Shown: piece by piece, positions 16,861 to 24,788 of the stretch | Position numbering within the stretch: the first letter of the stretch is position 1 | Layout: every line of letters starts with the position of its first letter | Source: Massilia phyllostachyos | GTDB lineage: Bacteria > Pseudomonadota > Gammaproteobacteria > Burkholderiales > Burkholderiaceae_D | Length of the DNA stretch: 64,000 nucleotides | Reading direction: 5' to 3' | Assembly: GCF_021044825.1 (NCBI RefSeq) | Contig: NZ_JAJNOC010000001.1 | Location: 310,001 to 374,000 of the forward strand | Notes under the pieces: model-generated | What the model was told of the DNA's origin: nothing | Seen by the model: only the letters and a program-made list of their open reading frames with translations | Database searches by the model: none | Translations under genes and position numbers: made by a program

Positions 16861-17657
16861 GGTGCGCCGCCCAGGCCCACCCTACCGCCTGAACGCAACT
16901 TGTACCAGCCCAGTCCGATCAGCTCATAGCTCGCATACCACGAGCGCCGCATTCCTTCGGCGCTCGGCACCCATGCGCTGGCGCTCCTCGCCTGGCCGCG
17001 CAGGAAGACGGTCGGCGCATCCACTACCTCCAATCCCGCACGTTCAAAGGCCGCATGCGAGCGCGCCATGTGCATCGCATCGGTCACCAGCAGCACCCGC
17101 GTGACGCCCTGCGCGCGCAGCATGGCGGCGCTGAAGGCCGCGTTCTCGGCGGTGTCGCGCGAGCCGCGTTCGACCCACTGCACCGGCACGCCGAAGTCCT
17201 CGCGCAGGGCGGCCGCCATCGCGTCGCCGAAGGAATAGACGCGGTCATTCCCGAGCGGCTTGCCGGCGAAGCCGCCGCTGACCAGCAGCGGCAGGCCGGT
17301 GGCGCGCTGCAGGTGCGCCGCGTAGCGCAGGCGCGCCAGGGCCACGTAATCCGGGATGCTGCGGCCGCCGTATTCGGGCGCATCGCGCAGCTGGCCGGCG
17401 GCCAGCACCACGATGGCCTGGGCGCCGGCGTCCTTCGGCGCGGTCAGGGGCGTGGTCATGTTTTCCAGCGGCGTGACCAGGAAGTCGGCGACGGCGGTGG
17501 TCGACAGCAGCGCCAGCAGTGCGAATCCGGTGGCAGCGATCGCGCGGCCGGCGCGTGGCCGCCAGCGCCATATCACGAGCCCGATCACGATCAGCAGGAA
17601 CAGGTTCGAAGGCGGCAGGATCAGGCTGCGCGGGATGGCGTTGAGAATCTCAAGCAT
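16599..17657 (-). CDS. YdcF/ElyC/SanA-type DUF218 protein with antisense C-terminal extension
   Basis: The frame gives 352 residues, but only the first 258 look like a YdcF/ElyC protein. It has two N-terminal hydrophobic helices (about 11-30 and 40-60), then AIVVLAAGQ, LLVSGGF, ERGSRDTAENAAFSA and VLLVTDAMHMARSHAAFERAGL, the conserved DUF218 blocks. The domain ends at WYKLRSGG, encoded at about 16884. That point is exactly the edge of the REP-like palindrome. The remaining 94 codons are the antisense of the esterase gene and carry no family similarity. Loss of the native stop by repeat insertion is the simplest reading. Family members act in envelope maintenance. Overlap with the LysR gene upstream (8 bases) suggests co-transcription. 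Confidence 0.72.
   Translation of the reverse strand: MLEILNAIPRSLILPPSNLFLLIVIGLVIWRWRPRAGRAIAATGFALLALLSTTAVADFLVTPLENMTTPLTAPKDAGAQAIVVLAAGQLRDAPEYGGRSIPDYVALARLRYAAHLQRATGLPLLVSGGFAGKPLGNDRVYSFGDAMAAALREDFGVPVQWVERGSRDTAENAAFSAAMLRAQGVTRVLLVTDAMHMARSHAAFERAGLEVVDAPTVFLRGQARSASAWVPSAEGMRRSWYASYELIGLGWYKLRSGGRVGLGGAPYKVLRRKASIASTVGSTQGSNSQNECGVPGSATVSLAMPCDASLAAIASRPTEKRGTPLMMNSTGGLSLPTWVIGEASRHSGAVSE
16857..16885. repeat. REP-like palindrome, copy 2
   Basis: Arms GTAGGGTG and CCACCCTAC enclose a degenerate centre. It lies at the convergent ends of the esterase gene and the YdcF gene. The minus-strand YdcF frame runs through it without a stop, which explains the odd C-terminus of that protein. 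Confidence 0.65.
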
Positions 17658-18552
17658 GGGCGTCGAAGTCGATATGGGCAGCCAGTTCGTCCGGCGTCCC
17701 GTTGGGGAAGGAAGATTTCAGGTAGTCGAGGAAGGCGGACACGCGCGCGCTCAGCAGGCGGCGCGACGGGTACAGCGCCCACAGCGCGATCTCGGGCGCA
17801 TCGGCGTCGCCCAGCGACACCAGCCGGCCGTCCGCCAGATCATGGCTGACGAGCGAGATGGGCAGGCGCCCGGCGCCCGCACCCATGCGCACCGCGTCGC
17901 GCACCATGATCATCGAGGACAGCGACAGCACCGGCTCCACGGCGAGCGGCGGCGCGTCCTTGCGTTTCCACACCGTGGCCCCGCCGCCATCGCGCACCAC
18001 CGCCGGCAGCGGCGCGCCGTCGGTCGGGAGAGCCAGCTGCGGACTGGCCACCATCACCAGCCGGTCGCGCAGGAAGATCCGTCCCACCAGGGTCTCGTCC
18101 GGATCCGGATTCACGCGCAGGACCAGGTCGTAGCCTTCCTCGACCATGTCCACCACCCGGTCCTCGGTGGTGACTTCCAGCCGCACTTCCGGGTACTTCA
18201 GTGCGAAGCGGGCCGCCAGCCGCCCCATCGCGGTCTGCGAGAACAGCAGCGGCGCGCTGATGCGCAGGCGCCCGCGCGGCTTTTCACCGCCGGATGCGAT
18301 CACGGCGGCGGTCTCGTCGATCTCGGTGAGGAGGACCGAAGTGCGCTCGTGCAGCGCCCGTCCTTCCTCGGTGAGTTTGAGGGTACGCGCGCCGCGTTCG
18401 AACAGGCGCAGGCCGAGCTCGCGTTCCAGTTCCGCGACCCGGCGCGACAGCGTCGCCTTCGGGCGGCCTGATTCGCGCGCGGCGCGGCCGAAGCCGCCGT
18501 GCTTGGCCACGAGGTTGAAGTCGACCAGGGCAAGGAGGTCCATATGTTTCAT
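17650..18552 (-). CDS. LysR-family regulator (CrgA-like)
   Basis: A 300-residue LysR regulator. The N-terminal HTH spans about residues 5-62 (LVAKHGGFGRAARESGRPKATLSRRVAELERELG, with LFERGARTLKLTEEG). The ligand-binding domain begins at RGRLRISAPLLFSQ, the start typical of the CrgA/AaeR subgroup. It is divergent from the NmrA-type gene at 18648 and lies 95 bases from it, so it probably regulates that gene. Residue Met4 (18543) is an alternative start. Its end overlaps the YdcF gene. Confidence 0.88.
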   Translation of the reverse strand: MKHMDLLALVDFNLVAKHGGFGRAARESGRPKATLSRRVAELERELGLRLFERGARTLKLTEEGRALHERTSVLLTEIDETAAVIASGGEKPRGRLRISAPLLFSQTAMGRLAARFALKYPEVRLEVTTEDRVVDMVEEGYDLVLRVNPDPDETLVGRIFLRDRLVMVASPQLALPTDGAPLPAVVRDGGGATVWKRKDAPPLAVEPVLSLSSMIMVRDAVRMGAGAGRLPISLVSHDLADGRLVSLGDADAPEIALWALYPSRRLLSARVSAFLDYLKSSFPNGTPDELAAHIDFDAHA

Positions 18553-18647
18553 CCATGAGACGGTATGTCCAAGTATAAGGGCTATCGGTCCACCTGTGGG
18601 ATGAATACCATGGACTCACCCTTTCAACCACAGCACAGGAGCACATC

Positions 18648-19508
18648 ATGACCATCCTCGTTACCGGCGCCACCGGCCAGATCGGCCGCCAGGTCGTCCA
18701 GCAACTCATCGACCGCGGCGCGCAAGTGCGCGCCCTGGTCCGCGATCCGGCCAAGGCCGACTTCCCGTCGCAGGTCGACGTCGTCCAGGGCGACCTGCTC
18801 GACCCCGATTCGCTGCGCGCAGCCTACCAGGGCGTGAAGACCATGTTCCTGCTGAACGCCGTCGCCCCCGACGAATTCACCCAGGCGCTGATTGCGCTGA
18901 ACCTGGCGAAGGAAGCCGGCATCGAGCGCCTGGTCTACCTGTCCGTCATCCACAGCGACCGCTACCTGAACGTGCCGCACTTCGCCGGCAAGTACGGGGT
19001 CGAGCGCGTGATCGAGGACCTGGGCTTCAGCGCCACCATCCTGCGTCCAGCCTACTTCATGGAGAACGACGCGACGGTCCTCGATGTGGTGCGCGAGTAC
19101 GGCGTCTACCCGATGCCGATCGGAGGCAAGGGCCTGGCCATGATCGCGACCAGCGACATCGCCGAGATCGCGGCGGTCGAACTGGTCCACCGCGACCGCG
19201 CCACCCGCCCGATCCCGAACGAGCGCTACAACCTGGTCGGCCCCGACACCCTGAGCGGCCAGGACGCGGCCGCGGTCTGGTCCGAGGTGCTGGGGCGCCC
19301 GATCAATTACGGCGGCGACGACACCGCCGCCTTCGAGCAGAACCTGCGCCGCTTCATGCCGGGCTGGATGGCCTACGACATGCGCCTGATGGCCGGCCGC
19401 TTCCAGAACGAAGGCATGGTGCCCGAGCCTGGCGACGTCGCGCGCCTCACCGCGCTGCTCGGCCGCCCGCTGCGCAGCTACCGCGACTTCGCCGCGTCCA
19501 TCGTCTAA
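18648..19508 (+). CDS. NmrA-type NAD(P)-binding oxidoreductase
   Basis: A 286-residue atypical SDR. The nucleotide motif TGATGQIGRQV is at residues 6-16, followed by ALVRDPAKADFPSQVDVVQGDLLD, typical of NmrA/QOR2-like proteins. No classical YxxxK catalytic pair is obvious, which fits this class of redox sensors and quinone reductases. AGGAGCACATC precedes the ATG. It is divergent from a LysR gene and 11 bases ahead of a small AtaL-like protein gene. LysR plus NmrA pairs commonly respond to electrophiles or quinones; that role is inference here. Confidence 0.8.
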   Translation: MTILVTGATGQIGRQVVQQLIDRGAQVRALVRDPAKADFPSQVDVVQGDLLDPDSLRAAYQGVKTMFLLNAVAPDEFTQALIALNLAKEAGIERLVYLSVIHSDRYLNVPHFAGKYGVERVIEDLGFSATILRPAYFMENDATVLDVVREYGVYPMPIGGKGLAMIATSDIAEIAAVELVHRDRATRPIPNERYNLVGPDTLSGQDAAAVWSEVLGRPINYGGDDTAAFEQNLRRFMPGWMAYDMRLMAGRFQNEGMVPEPGDVARLTALLGRPLRSYRDFAASIV

Positions 19509-19519
19509 AGGAGAGCATC

Positions 19520-20008
19520 ATGATCTATTCGACCGCTTCCGTCCCCGTGAATCCGGCAGGACAAACCCCCTTGACCCGCGAACAGGCCTGGGCCGGCCTG
19601 GTGCTGAAGGCGCGCGACGCGCGGCTGTTCCTGCCGCCCGGCCTGTGCACCCGCTGCGACGTCGTGGAAGAGGGCGACGGCCACATCGTGCGCGACGCCA
19701 CCATCGGCGGCGCCGACCTGCGCGAGATCATCGCCTTCGAGCCGGGGAACAAGGTGAGCTTCTTCCAGGCGTCCGGGCCGCGCGAAGGCGTGATCGTCAA
19801 CGAGCTGTTCGAAGACGAAGCCGGCCGGCTGCAGCTGCGCTTCTACTGCTACCTCGGCCTGCGCGGCAAGGCGCCGGGCGGACCGGAGGAGCAGGCCGAG
19901 CAAGCCATGATGGACAGCGAGCAGGGCTACCGCGCCGCGCTGCTGTCCACCCTGCGCCGCACCCGCGAGCTGCTCGCCGCGGGCACGCTGCCGGTCACGG
20001 ATGCTTGA
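19520..20008 (+). CDS. AtaL-like/DUF1857 SRPBCC-fold protein
   Basis: A 162-residue small protein that I recognise as the DUF1857/AtaL-like type. It opens with FSTASVPVNP-like YSTASVPVNPAGQTPLTREQAW, then GLVLKARDARLFLPPG, a CDVVEEGDGHIVRDATI strand and EPGNKVSFFQA. This is a START/SRPBCC-type ligand-binding pattern. It follows the NmrA-type gene after 11 bases with a ribosome site (AAAGGAGAG) and is probably co-transcribed. Its last 14 bases overlap the convergent PEP-CTERM gene. The ligand is unknown. Confidence 0.72.
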   Translation: MIYSTASVPVNPAGQTPLTREQAWAGLVLKARDARLFLPPGLCTRCDVVEEGDGHIVRDATIGGADLREIIAFEPGNKVSFFQASGPREGVIVNELFEDEAGRLQLRFYCYLGLRGKAPGGPEEQAEQAMMDSEQGYRAALLSTLRRTRELLAAGTLPVTDA

Positions 20009-20630
20009 TGCGGGATGGGCGACGGCGCCGCACCGCCGTCATGCCCGCCAGGGCAAGGCCGAACAAGCCCAGCGAGGCCGGCTCCGGCACCCCGGCCGGC
20101 TCCGCATACGGCAGCACGTTCAGCAGGTCGAGCGCCCACGACCCGTTGCGGCGCACGTCCATCTCGTCGACGAAGCCGTTGCGGAAGTTGCGGTACGCCT
20201 CGCCCTGGTAGTAGAAGCCGTCCGCCAGGTTCTCGCTGACGCTGTAGTTGTTGTACTGCTGGAGCGAGACGGTATAGCTGCCCGGCCCGAGCTGCAGGCT
20301 GAGGTTGACGTCCCAGCACTGGCGCGTGACGGCGTCGGCGCCGACGTGGCGGCATTCGCCGTCGTCCTGCTGGGCCACCAGCTGGCCGCCGGCGTCGAAC
20401 AGGGCGATGATGGGGTCGAAGCCGCCGCGCGCGATGGCCTGGCCGGCGGCATTCACGCCGCCTGCATAGGACCAGCTGCGCAGGCCGACGGTGGACAGTT
20501 CGGCCACGGAAAAGCGGATCAGCTGGACGTCGTTGTCGTAGTCGAACTGCCCGGTGTACGACAGGTTGCCGGCGCCCGCGCTCGAGGCGGTGCACATGGC
20601 GAGGAAGAAGGCGATCGGTGCGAGTTTCAT
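19995..20630 (-). CDS. PEP-CTERM anchored secreted protein
   Basis: A 211-residue exported protein. A signal peptide covers residues 1-20 (ending AGAG). The body is beta-rich with FDYDNDVQLIRFSV, GFDPIIALFDAGGQLVAQQDD and SYTVSLQQYNNYSV, typical of the DVUA0089-like PEP-CTERM group. It ends with the sorting signal VPEPASLGLFGLALAGM followed by arginines. Such proteins are cut and anchored by an exosortase, encoded outside this window. It lies 29 bases after the PL1 pectate lyase gene on the same strand and is probably co-transcribed. The link suggests a surface or exopolymer role during growth on pectin, which is inference. Confidence 0.85.
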   Translation of the reverse strand: MKLAPIAFFLAMCTASSAGAGNLSYTGQFDYDNDVQLIRFSVAELSTVGLRSWSYAGGVNAAGQAIARGGFDPIIALFDAGGQLVAQQDDGECRHVGADAVTRQCWDVNLSLQLGPGSYTVSLQQYNNYSVSENLADGFYYQGEAYRNFRNGFVDEMDVRRNGSWALDLLNVLPYAEPAGVPEPASLGLFGLALAGMTAVRRRRPSRIKHP

Positions 20631-20659
20631 GAAGTAGTCTCTTTCGTATGGGTTGACGC

Positions 20660-22948
20660 TCAGTTCAGGCCGCCGCCGATGACGGACAGCTTGCTGAAGG
20701 TGGCCGACTGGGCGGCGGTATTGCTGCCCGAGGACACCGCCATGCCCACGTACAGGGTGGTGGCCGTGACGTTGACGCTGGTCGCTTCGGTCCACGTCAA
20801 GCCGTCGCGCGAGGCGGCCGAGTAGAGCGCGTTGCCGCGCCGTTCGATGCGCACCCAGACCGGCAGCGTGCTCGTGCTGTAGCCCGGCAGGACCGACTTG
20901 TTGTCGCCGTTGATGGCGCGCCGGATCTCGCCGGTATTGGCGTAGCGCGCGGTCCAGGCGTAGGTCCCCGATCCCGACAGCGAATCGGTCGCCAGCAGGC
21001 CGGCGCGGGCGCCGCTGCTGCTGCCGCCTTGCGTGAGCAGCCGGGCCGTCATCACGAAGTTGCCGGTCAGGGGCATGTACTTGAAGTAGTGGTTGTAGCT
21101 GGTCGAGGTCGAGATGTTGCCGGCGCCGGTGATCGTCCACACGCCGTTGAGCAGCTTGCTCGATACGGCCGCCGTCACCGCGGGGTTCATGGCGCCCTGG
21201 CCGACGCCGCCGTTGCAGGCGAACAGGCCGGTGCAGACCGGCGCCGTGCCGACTGGCGGCGTGGTCGGCGTGCCCGGATCGGTCGGCGTGGTCGGCGGCG
21301 TGGTTGGTGGCGTACCAGTGCCGGCCGCGCTGCAGGTCGCGCCCGTGCCCGGGTTGTTGACGCGGCCGGCGCCGGCGTTGTTCTTCACGTAGACGCAGGC
21401 CTGGTCGGCCGGCAGCGCGGTGTAGGCGTAGGGCGGGGTCCACAGGGACAGGCGCGGCAGGCCGGGGTCGGCCAGCAGCGCGGCCGAGATGTCGATCGCG
21501 CCGCCGACCCAGGGCTTGGTGTCGTCGCCCTTGTCGTTGATGAACAGCTCACCCGAGGCGCGGTAGCTGACCGCATCCTTGCCGCCGGAGACCTTGCCGC
21601 CGACCTGGGACGGTTTCAGGTTCTTGAACAGGTAGTAGTTATTCTCGGACAGCACGTCGGAGCGGTAGCGCACGTCGAGGCCGCCCTGAAACTTCATGTC
21701 CGGGTCGGCCGGGCTGGTGTCGCCTTCGAGCAGGTTGTTGAAGGTGTGCAGCTGGCCGAAGCGGATCAGGGGCAGGCGGCTGGCGGTGCCGTGCCAGTGC
21801 AGGCCGTGGAAGGTCACGTGCAGGCGCTTCTCGTCGCTCCAGGCGCGGCCGCTGTCGCCGTTGCCGACCAGGGTGGTCTTGCCGTGCTTCGTGAAGATGC
21901 TGTTCGACAGGGTCACGTAGTCCGAGCCGCGCACGATGTCGAGGGCGCCGTCGTGGCGGGTGTCGCTGGCCAGGCGGTCGGGCGTGTCGCCGTCGCTCAT
22001 GGTGATGTGGTCGACCCAGACGTTCTGCGAGCGCGAGATCGTCACGCCGTCCGCATAGGCATTCGCCGAGTCTTCCGGGTTCACGTCCCAGGGCGTGTCG
22101 ATGGCGAGGTTGCGGATGATGACGTTGCGGGTCCAGGTCGGGAACAGGTCGCCGTCCTTGCCGGCGGCGATCCAGGCCTTGAAGTCGGCTTCGGGGTCGC
22201 CGCCCTGCGCCAGCGCCAGTTCGGAACCGATCAAGAGGGTGGTGCCGGTGATGCGCGCCGCGCGGCCCTGGGCGTCGTTGATGCCGACCAGGGTGGTGTT
22301 CGAGGGGATGTTGATGGAGCCGCCGAACTTCTGGTCGGTGTAGCTCTCGTATTCCTTGAACACGGTATTGTTGGCGCTCATGCGCAAGTCGATGTGGCCG
22401 ATCACGCGGATGATCTTCGGCGCCAGTCCCGCCTCGTTCAGGGCGGCCACCAGCTGCTGGCCGTTGTAGACGGTATAGACGTGCTGGGGCGCCGCATTGC
22501 GCCCGCCCGTGACCACCACCCGCGCATGCCCGCTGCCGTCGCGCCGGAAACCGTGCCAGCCGTTGGCGGGAGCGGCGTCGCACTCGAAGGTGAGGGCGCC
22601 ATTCGTCGGGTCGGAGGTGGCGAACTGCCAGTTCGGCAGCACCGGCGCGGCGCGGTAGTTGGACGGCGAGTGCTTGCCGCCGACCAGCACCGGCGGACCG
22701 GGCCGGCGGGCGCCATAGCTGCCCAGCTGCAGCGGCGTGGAGGGGCCGGTGAGCGTCTGGGCATCGATGCCGTCGAGGGCGATGGCGGGGCAGGCGCCGG
22801 TGCCGGCGGCAACCGAACCGGCCGTCCTGCTCATGGAACTGGTGGATACGCGCGCCTCCGGCGTGGACGCGCTGTCGCCTGCGCCGCAGCCGGCGAGGGC
22901 GAGCGCAATCGACGAGGCAAGGCAAAGCTGATGCAAGTTGGCTTTCAT
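20660..22948 (-). CDS. PL1 pectate lyase lipoprotein with C-terminal beta-sandwich module
   Basis: A 762-residue secreted lyase that cleaves galacturonan by beta-elimination. A lipobox (SIALALAGC, about residue 21) predicts an outer-membrane lipoprotein. The PL1 parallel beta-helix spans about 130-500. Key blocks are NVWVDHITMSDGDTPD near 309, RHDGALDIVRGSDYVTLSNS (Ca-site acids) and SRLPLIRFGQLHTFNN (catalytic-type Arg). A Pro/Thr linker (about 536-570) leads to a C-terminal module of about 180 residues resembling DUF1349/concanavalin-like binding domains (YNHYFKYMPLTGNFVMTARL, VWVRIERRGNALYSAASRDG). Its promoter region holds two or three copies of the locus operator. It probably attacks pectin at the cell surface. 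Confidence 0.9.
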   Translation of the reverse strand: MKANLHQLCLASSIALALAGCGAGDSASTPEARVSTSSMSRTAGSVAAGTGACPAIALDGIDAQTLTGPSTPLQLGSYGARRPGPPVLVGGKHSPSNYRAAPVLPNWQFATSDPTNGALTFECDAAPANGWHGFRRDGSGHARVVVTGGRNAAPQHVYTVYNGQQLVAALNEAGLAPKIIRVIGHIDLRMSANNTVFKEYESYTDQKFGGSINIPSNTTLVGINDAQGRAARITGTTLLIGSELALAQGGDPEADFKAWIAAGKDGDLFPTWTRNVIIRNLAIDTPWDVNPEDSANAYADGVTISRSQNVWVDHITMSDGDTPDRLASDTRHDGALDIVRGSDYVTLSNSIFTKHGKTTLVGNGDSGRAWSDEKRLHVTFHGLHWHGTASRLPLIRFGQLHTFNNLLEGDTSPADPDMKFQGGLDVRYRSDVLSENNYYLFKNLKPSQVGGKVSGGKDAVSYRASGELFINDKGDDTKPWVGGAIDISAALLADPGLPRLSLWTPPYAYTALPADQACVYVKNNAGAGRVNNPGTGATCSAAGTGTPPTTPPTTPTDPGTPTTPPVGTAPVCTGLFACNGGVGQGAMNPAVTAAVSSKLLNGVWTITGAGNISTSTSYNHYFKYMPLTGNFVMTARLLTQGGSSSGARAGLLATDSLSGSGTYAWTARYANTGEIRRAINGDNKSVLPGYSTSTLPVWVRIERRGNALYSAASRDGLTWTEATSVNVTATTLYVGMAVSSGSNTAAQSATFSKLSVIGGGLN

Positions 22949-22980
22949 CCGAGGTCTCCTGTTATGTTTTTGAGAACTTA

Positions 22981-23038
22981 AATTGACCGGGCCAATTGTA
23001 TGTTTGCTCTGACCACCCTCAATTTGGCCCGACCAATT
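22981..23038. promoter_or_regulatory. Predicted GntR operators upstream of the PL1 pectate lyase
   Basis: AATTGACCGGGCCAATT (22981-22997) and AATTTGGCCCGACCAATT (23021-23038) flank a weaker half-like copy GCTCTGACCACCC near 23006. They share the TGGYCNGRCCA core and AATT flanks seen at the other pectin promoters. The rest of the gap up to 23220 holds nothing I can identify. Confidence 0.68.
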
Positions 23039-23220
23039 TATTCAATGTAACGACAATCAGGTCATGGGTCCAGCATTTTGTTCAAGAATATGCAAGCTTG
23101 GCGTAATCCTGCGTACGGGCTGTAAATGGCCGGCATTTTCCCGCCTGCTCGCCGTCTAGCGATGGCGCGAAGTCGGTTAGACTTGGCGCCAGTGCTTAAT
23201 CAACGTGGATAGGAAGCGGA

Positions 23221-24147
23221 ATGGCTGTACAGAATATTTTTATTGCCGGGATGGAGAAGTGCGGTACGTCGGCGCTGTACGCTTGGATGGTGGCCAATGG
23301 CTTGGCGGAAGAACGGGTGCCGGGCGTCAAGGAGCCCTATCTGTACGCGAACGACGCACCGCATCCGCCGCGCACGCGTACGTCCAGCCTGCCGCTGCTG
23401 GACGCCAGCGTCGGCTATGCCGGCAACGCCGCGGTGGTGGCCCGCATGCCCGAATACGACACCCGCATCGTCCTGTGCCTGCGCAACCAGCTCGAGCGCA
23501 CCTGGAGCGCCTACAAGATGAAGAAGCTGATCTTCGGCGCCCGCGCCGACGAGCGCATCCACCACCTGTCCTCGCAGGGCAATGCCGAGACCGGACGCCG
23601 GCGCCTGGACGAACTGGAATTGGACCAGGAAACGTACAGCATCACCAGGAGCTACTTCCCGCGACGCTCGCATCACCACGTCGACCGCTACCTGCAGAAG
23701 GAAAGGGAGCACCTGTGCAGCCATGACTTCGCCGGCCGGATCGAATACGAGCTGTCCTTCTTCCTGGCGCGCCGGATGCTGCCCTTCCTGTCCGTGCTGG
23801 ACGCCAGCTTCCTGTATCGGCCGATGCGCAACCTGCTCGAACGTTACCAACCCGAGGACCTGTCCGTGGTGTCGGTGAACCGGCTGGCGGACGCCGCCGA
23901 CCGGCGCCGTTTCGTCAACGGCGTGTTCGGCAAGGATGTCGAAACGCCCGACGTGCCCTTCTCGTTCAGCAGCGGCGAAGTCGCGTTCGCCGAGCCCAAA
24001 CCCGATTTCAACGACAAGTCCTTCGACCTGCTGCGCGCCGCCTTCCGTTACGATCTGTCGCAGGCGCGCGCGCTGATCGCCACGACCCGCTTCGGCGACA
24101 GCCTGCTCGACAACGCGGCCCTCGACCGCTACCTGGACCCGCGATGA
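23221..24147 (+). CDS. Sulfotransferase
   Basis: A 308-residue cytosolic sulfotransferase-type protein that would transfer a sulfuryl group from PAPS. The 5'-phosphosulfate loop is visible as IAGMEKCGTSALYAWM (residues 8-23). The 3'-phosphate-binding region follows as TRIVLCLRNQLERTWSAYK (about 80-98), with the conserved Arg and Ser spacing. The ATG is preceded by AGGAAGCGGA. It overlaps the APS kinase gene by 4 bases, so enzyme and donor synthesis are coupled. The acceptor is unknown; surface polysaccharides are common for this class. It lies between two pectin transcription units but carries no locus operator. Confidence 0.82.
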   Translation: MAVQNIFIAGMEKCGTSALYAWMVANGLAEERVPGVKEPYLYANDAPHPPRTRTSSLPLLDASVGYAGNAAVVARMPEYDTRIVLCLRNQLERTWSAYKMKKLIFGARADERIHHLSSQGNAETGRRRLDELELDQETYSITRSYFPRRSHHHVDRYLQKEREHLCSHDFAGRIEYELSFFLARRMLPFLSVLDASFLYRPMRNLLERYQPEDLSVVSVNRLADAADRRRFVNGVFGKDVETPDVPFSFSSGEVAFAEPKPDFNDKSFDLLRAAFRYDLSQARALIATTRFGDSLLDNAALDRYLDPR

Positions 24148-24767
24148 CCCGCCGCGAGGTCTTCAACGACGCCCTGTTCTGGCAGGGCCAGTCGGTCTCG
24201 ATGGAAGACCGCGAACGCCTGGGCGGCCACGCGGCGGCGGTGCTATGGTTCACCGGTCTGTCCGGCTCCGGCAAGTCGACCCTGGCCAGCGCCGTCGAGC
24301 GGCGCCTGCACGCCCTCGCATGCCGCACCTTCGTGCTCGACGGCGACAACCTGCGCCACGGCCTGTGCAGCGACCTGGGGTTTTCCAGCGCCGACCGGCA
24401 CGAGAACATCCGCCGTGCCGGCGAAGTGGCGGCGCTGTTCGTGCAGTCGGGGGCGATCGTGCTGAGCGCCCTGATCTCGCCGTTCGAGAGCGACCGCGCA
24501 CGCGCGCGCCGGCTGGTGCCGGAGGGGCGCTTCTTCGAGATCTACTGCAACGCCAACGTGGACGAATGCGAGCGGCGCGACGTCAAGGGCCTGTACCGGC
24601 GGGCGCGCAGCGGCGAGGTGCGCGACTTCAGCGGCATCTCCTCGCCCTATGAGGCCCCGGACGCGCCCGAGCTGGTCCTGCATACCGCCAGGGACAGCGT
24701 CGAGCAATGCGTGGAGGGGGTGATCGCGATGCTGCAGGCGCGCCTCGGATTGCCCGGGGCGCGATAG
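24144..24767 (+). CDS. cysC: Adenylylsulfate (APS) kinase
   Basis: A 207-residue APS kinase that makes PAPS from APS and ATP. Walker A is GLSGSGKST (about residues 38-46), followed by VLDGDNLRHGLCSDLGFS, RHENIRRAGEVAALF, IVLSALISPFESDRARAR and FFEIYCNANVDECERRDVKGLY, all hallmark CysC blocks. The ATG overlaps the sulfotransferase stop (ATGA). A stand-alone CysC next to a sulfotransferase points to sulfonation of a product and not to assimilation. A GC-rich hairpin (24770-24798) lies between its stop and the facing GH28 gene. Confidence 0.93.
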   Translation: MTRREVFNDALFWQGQSVSMEDRERLGGHAAAVLWFTGLSGSGKSTLASAVERRLHALACRTFVLDGDNLRHGLCSDLGFSSADRHENIRRAGEVAALFVQSGAIVLSALISPFESDRARARRLVPEGRFFEIYCNANVDECERRDVKGLYRRARSGEVRDFSGISSPYEAPDAPELVLHTARDSVEQCVEGVIAMLQARLGLPGAR

Positions 24768-24788
24768 CCGCAGGCGCGCTGATTGCGC

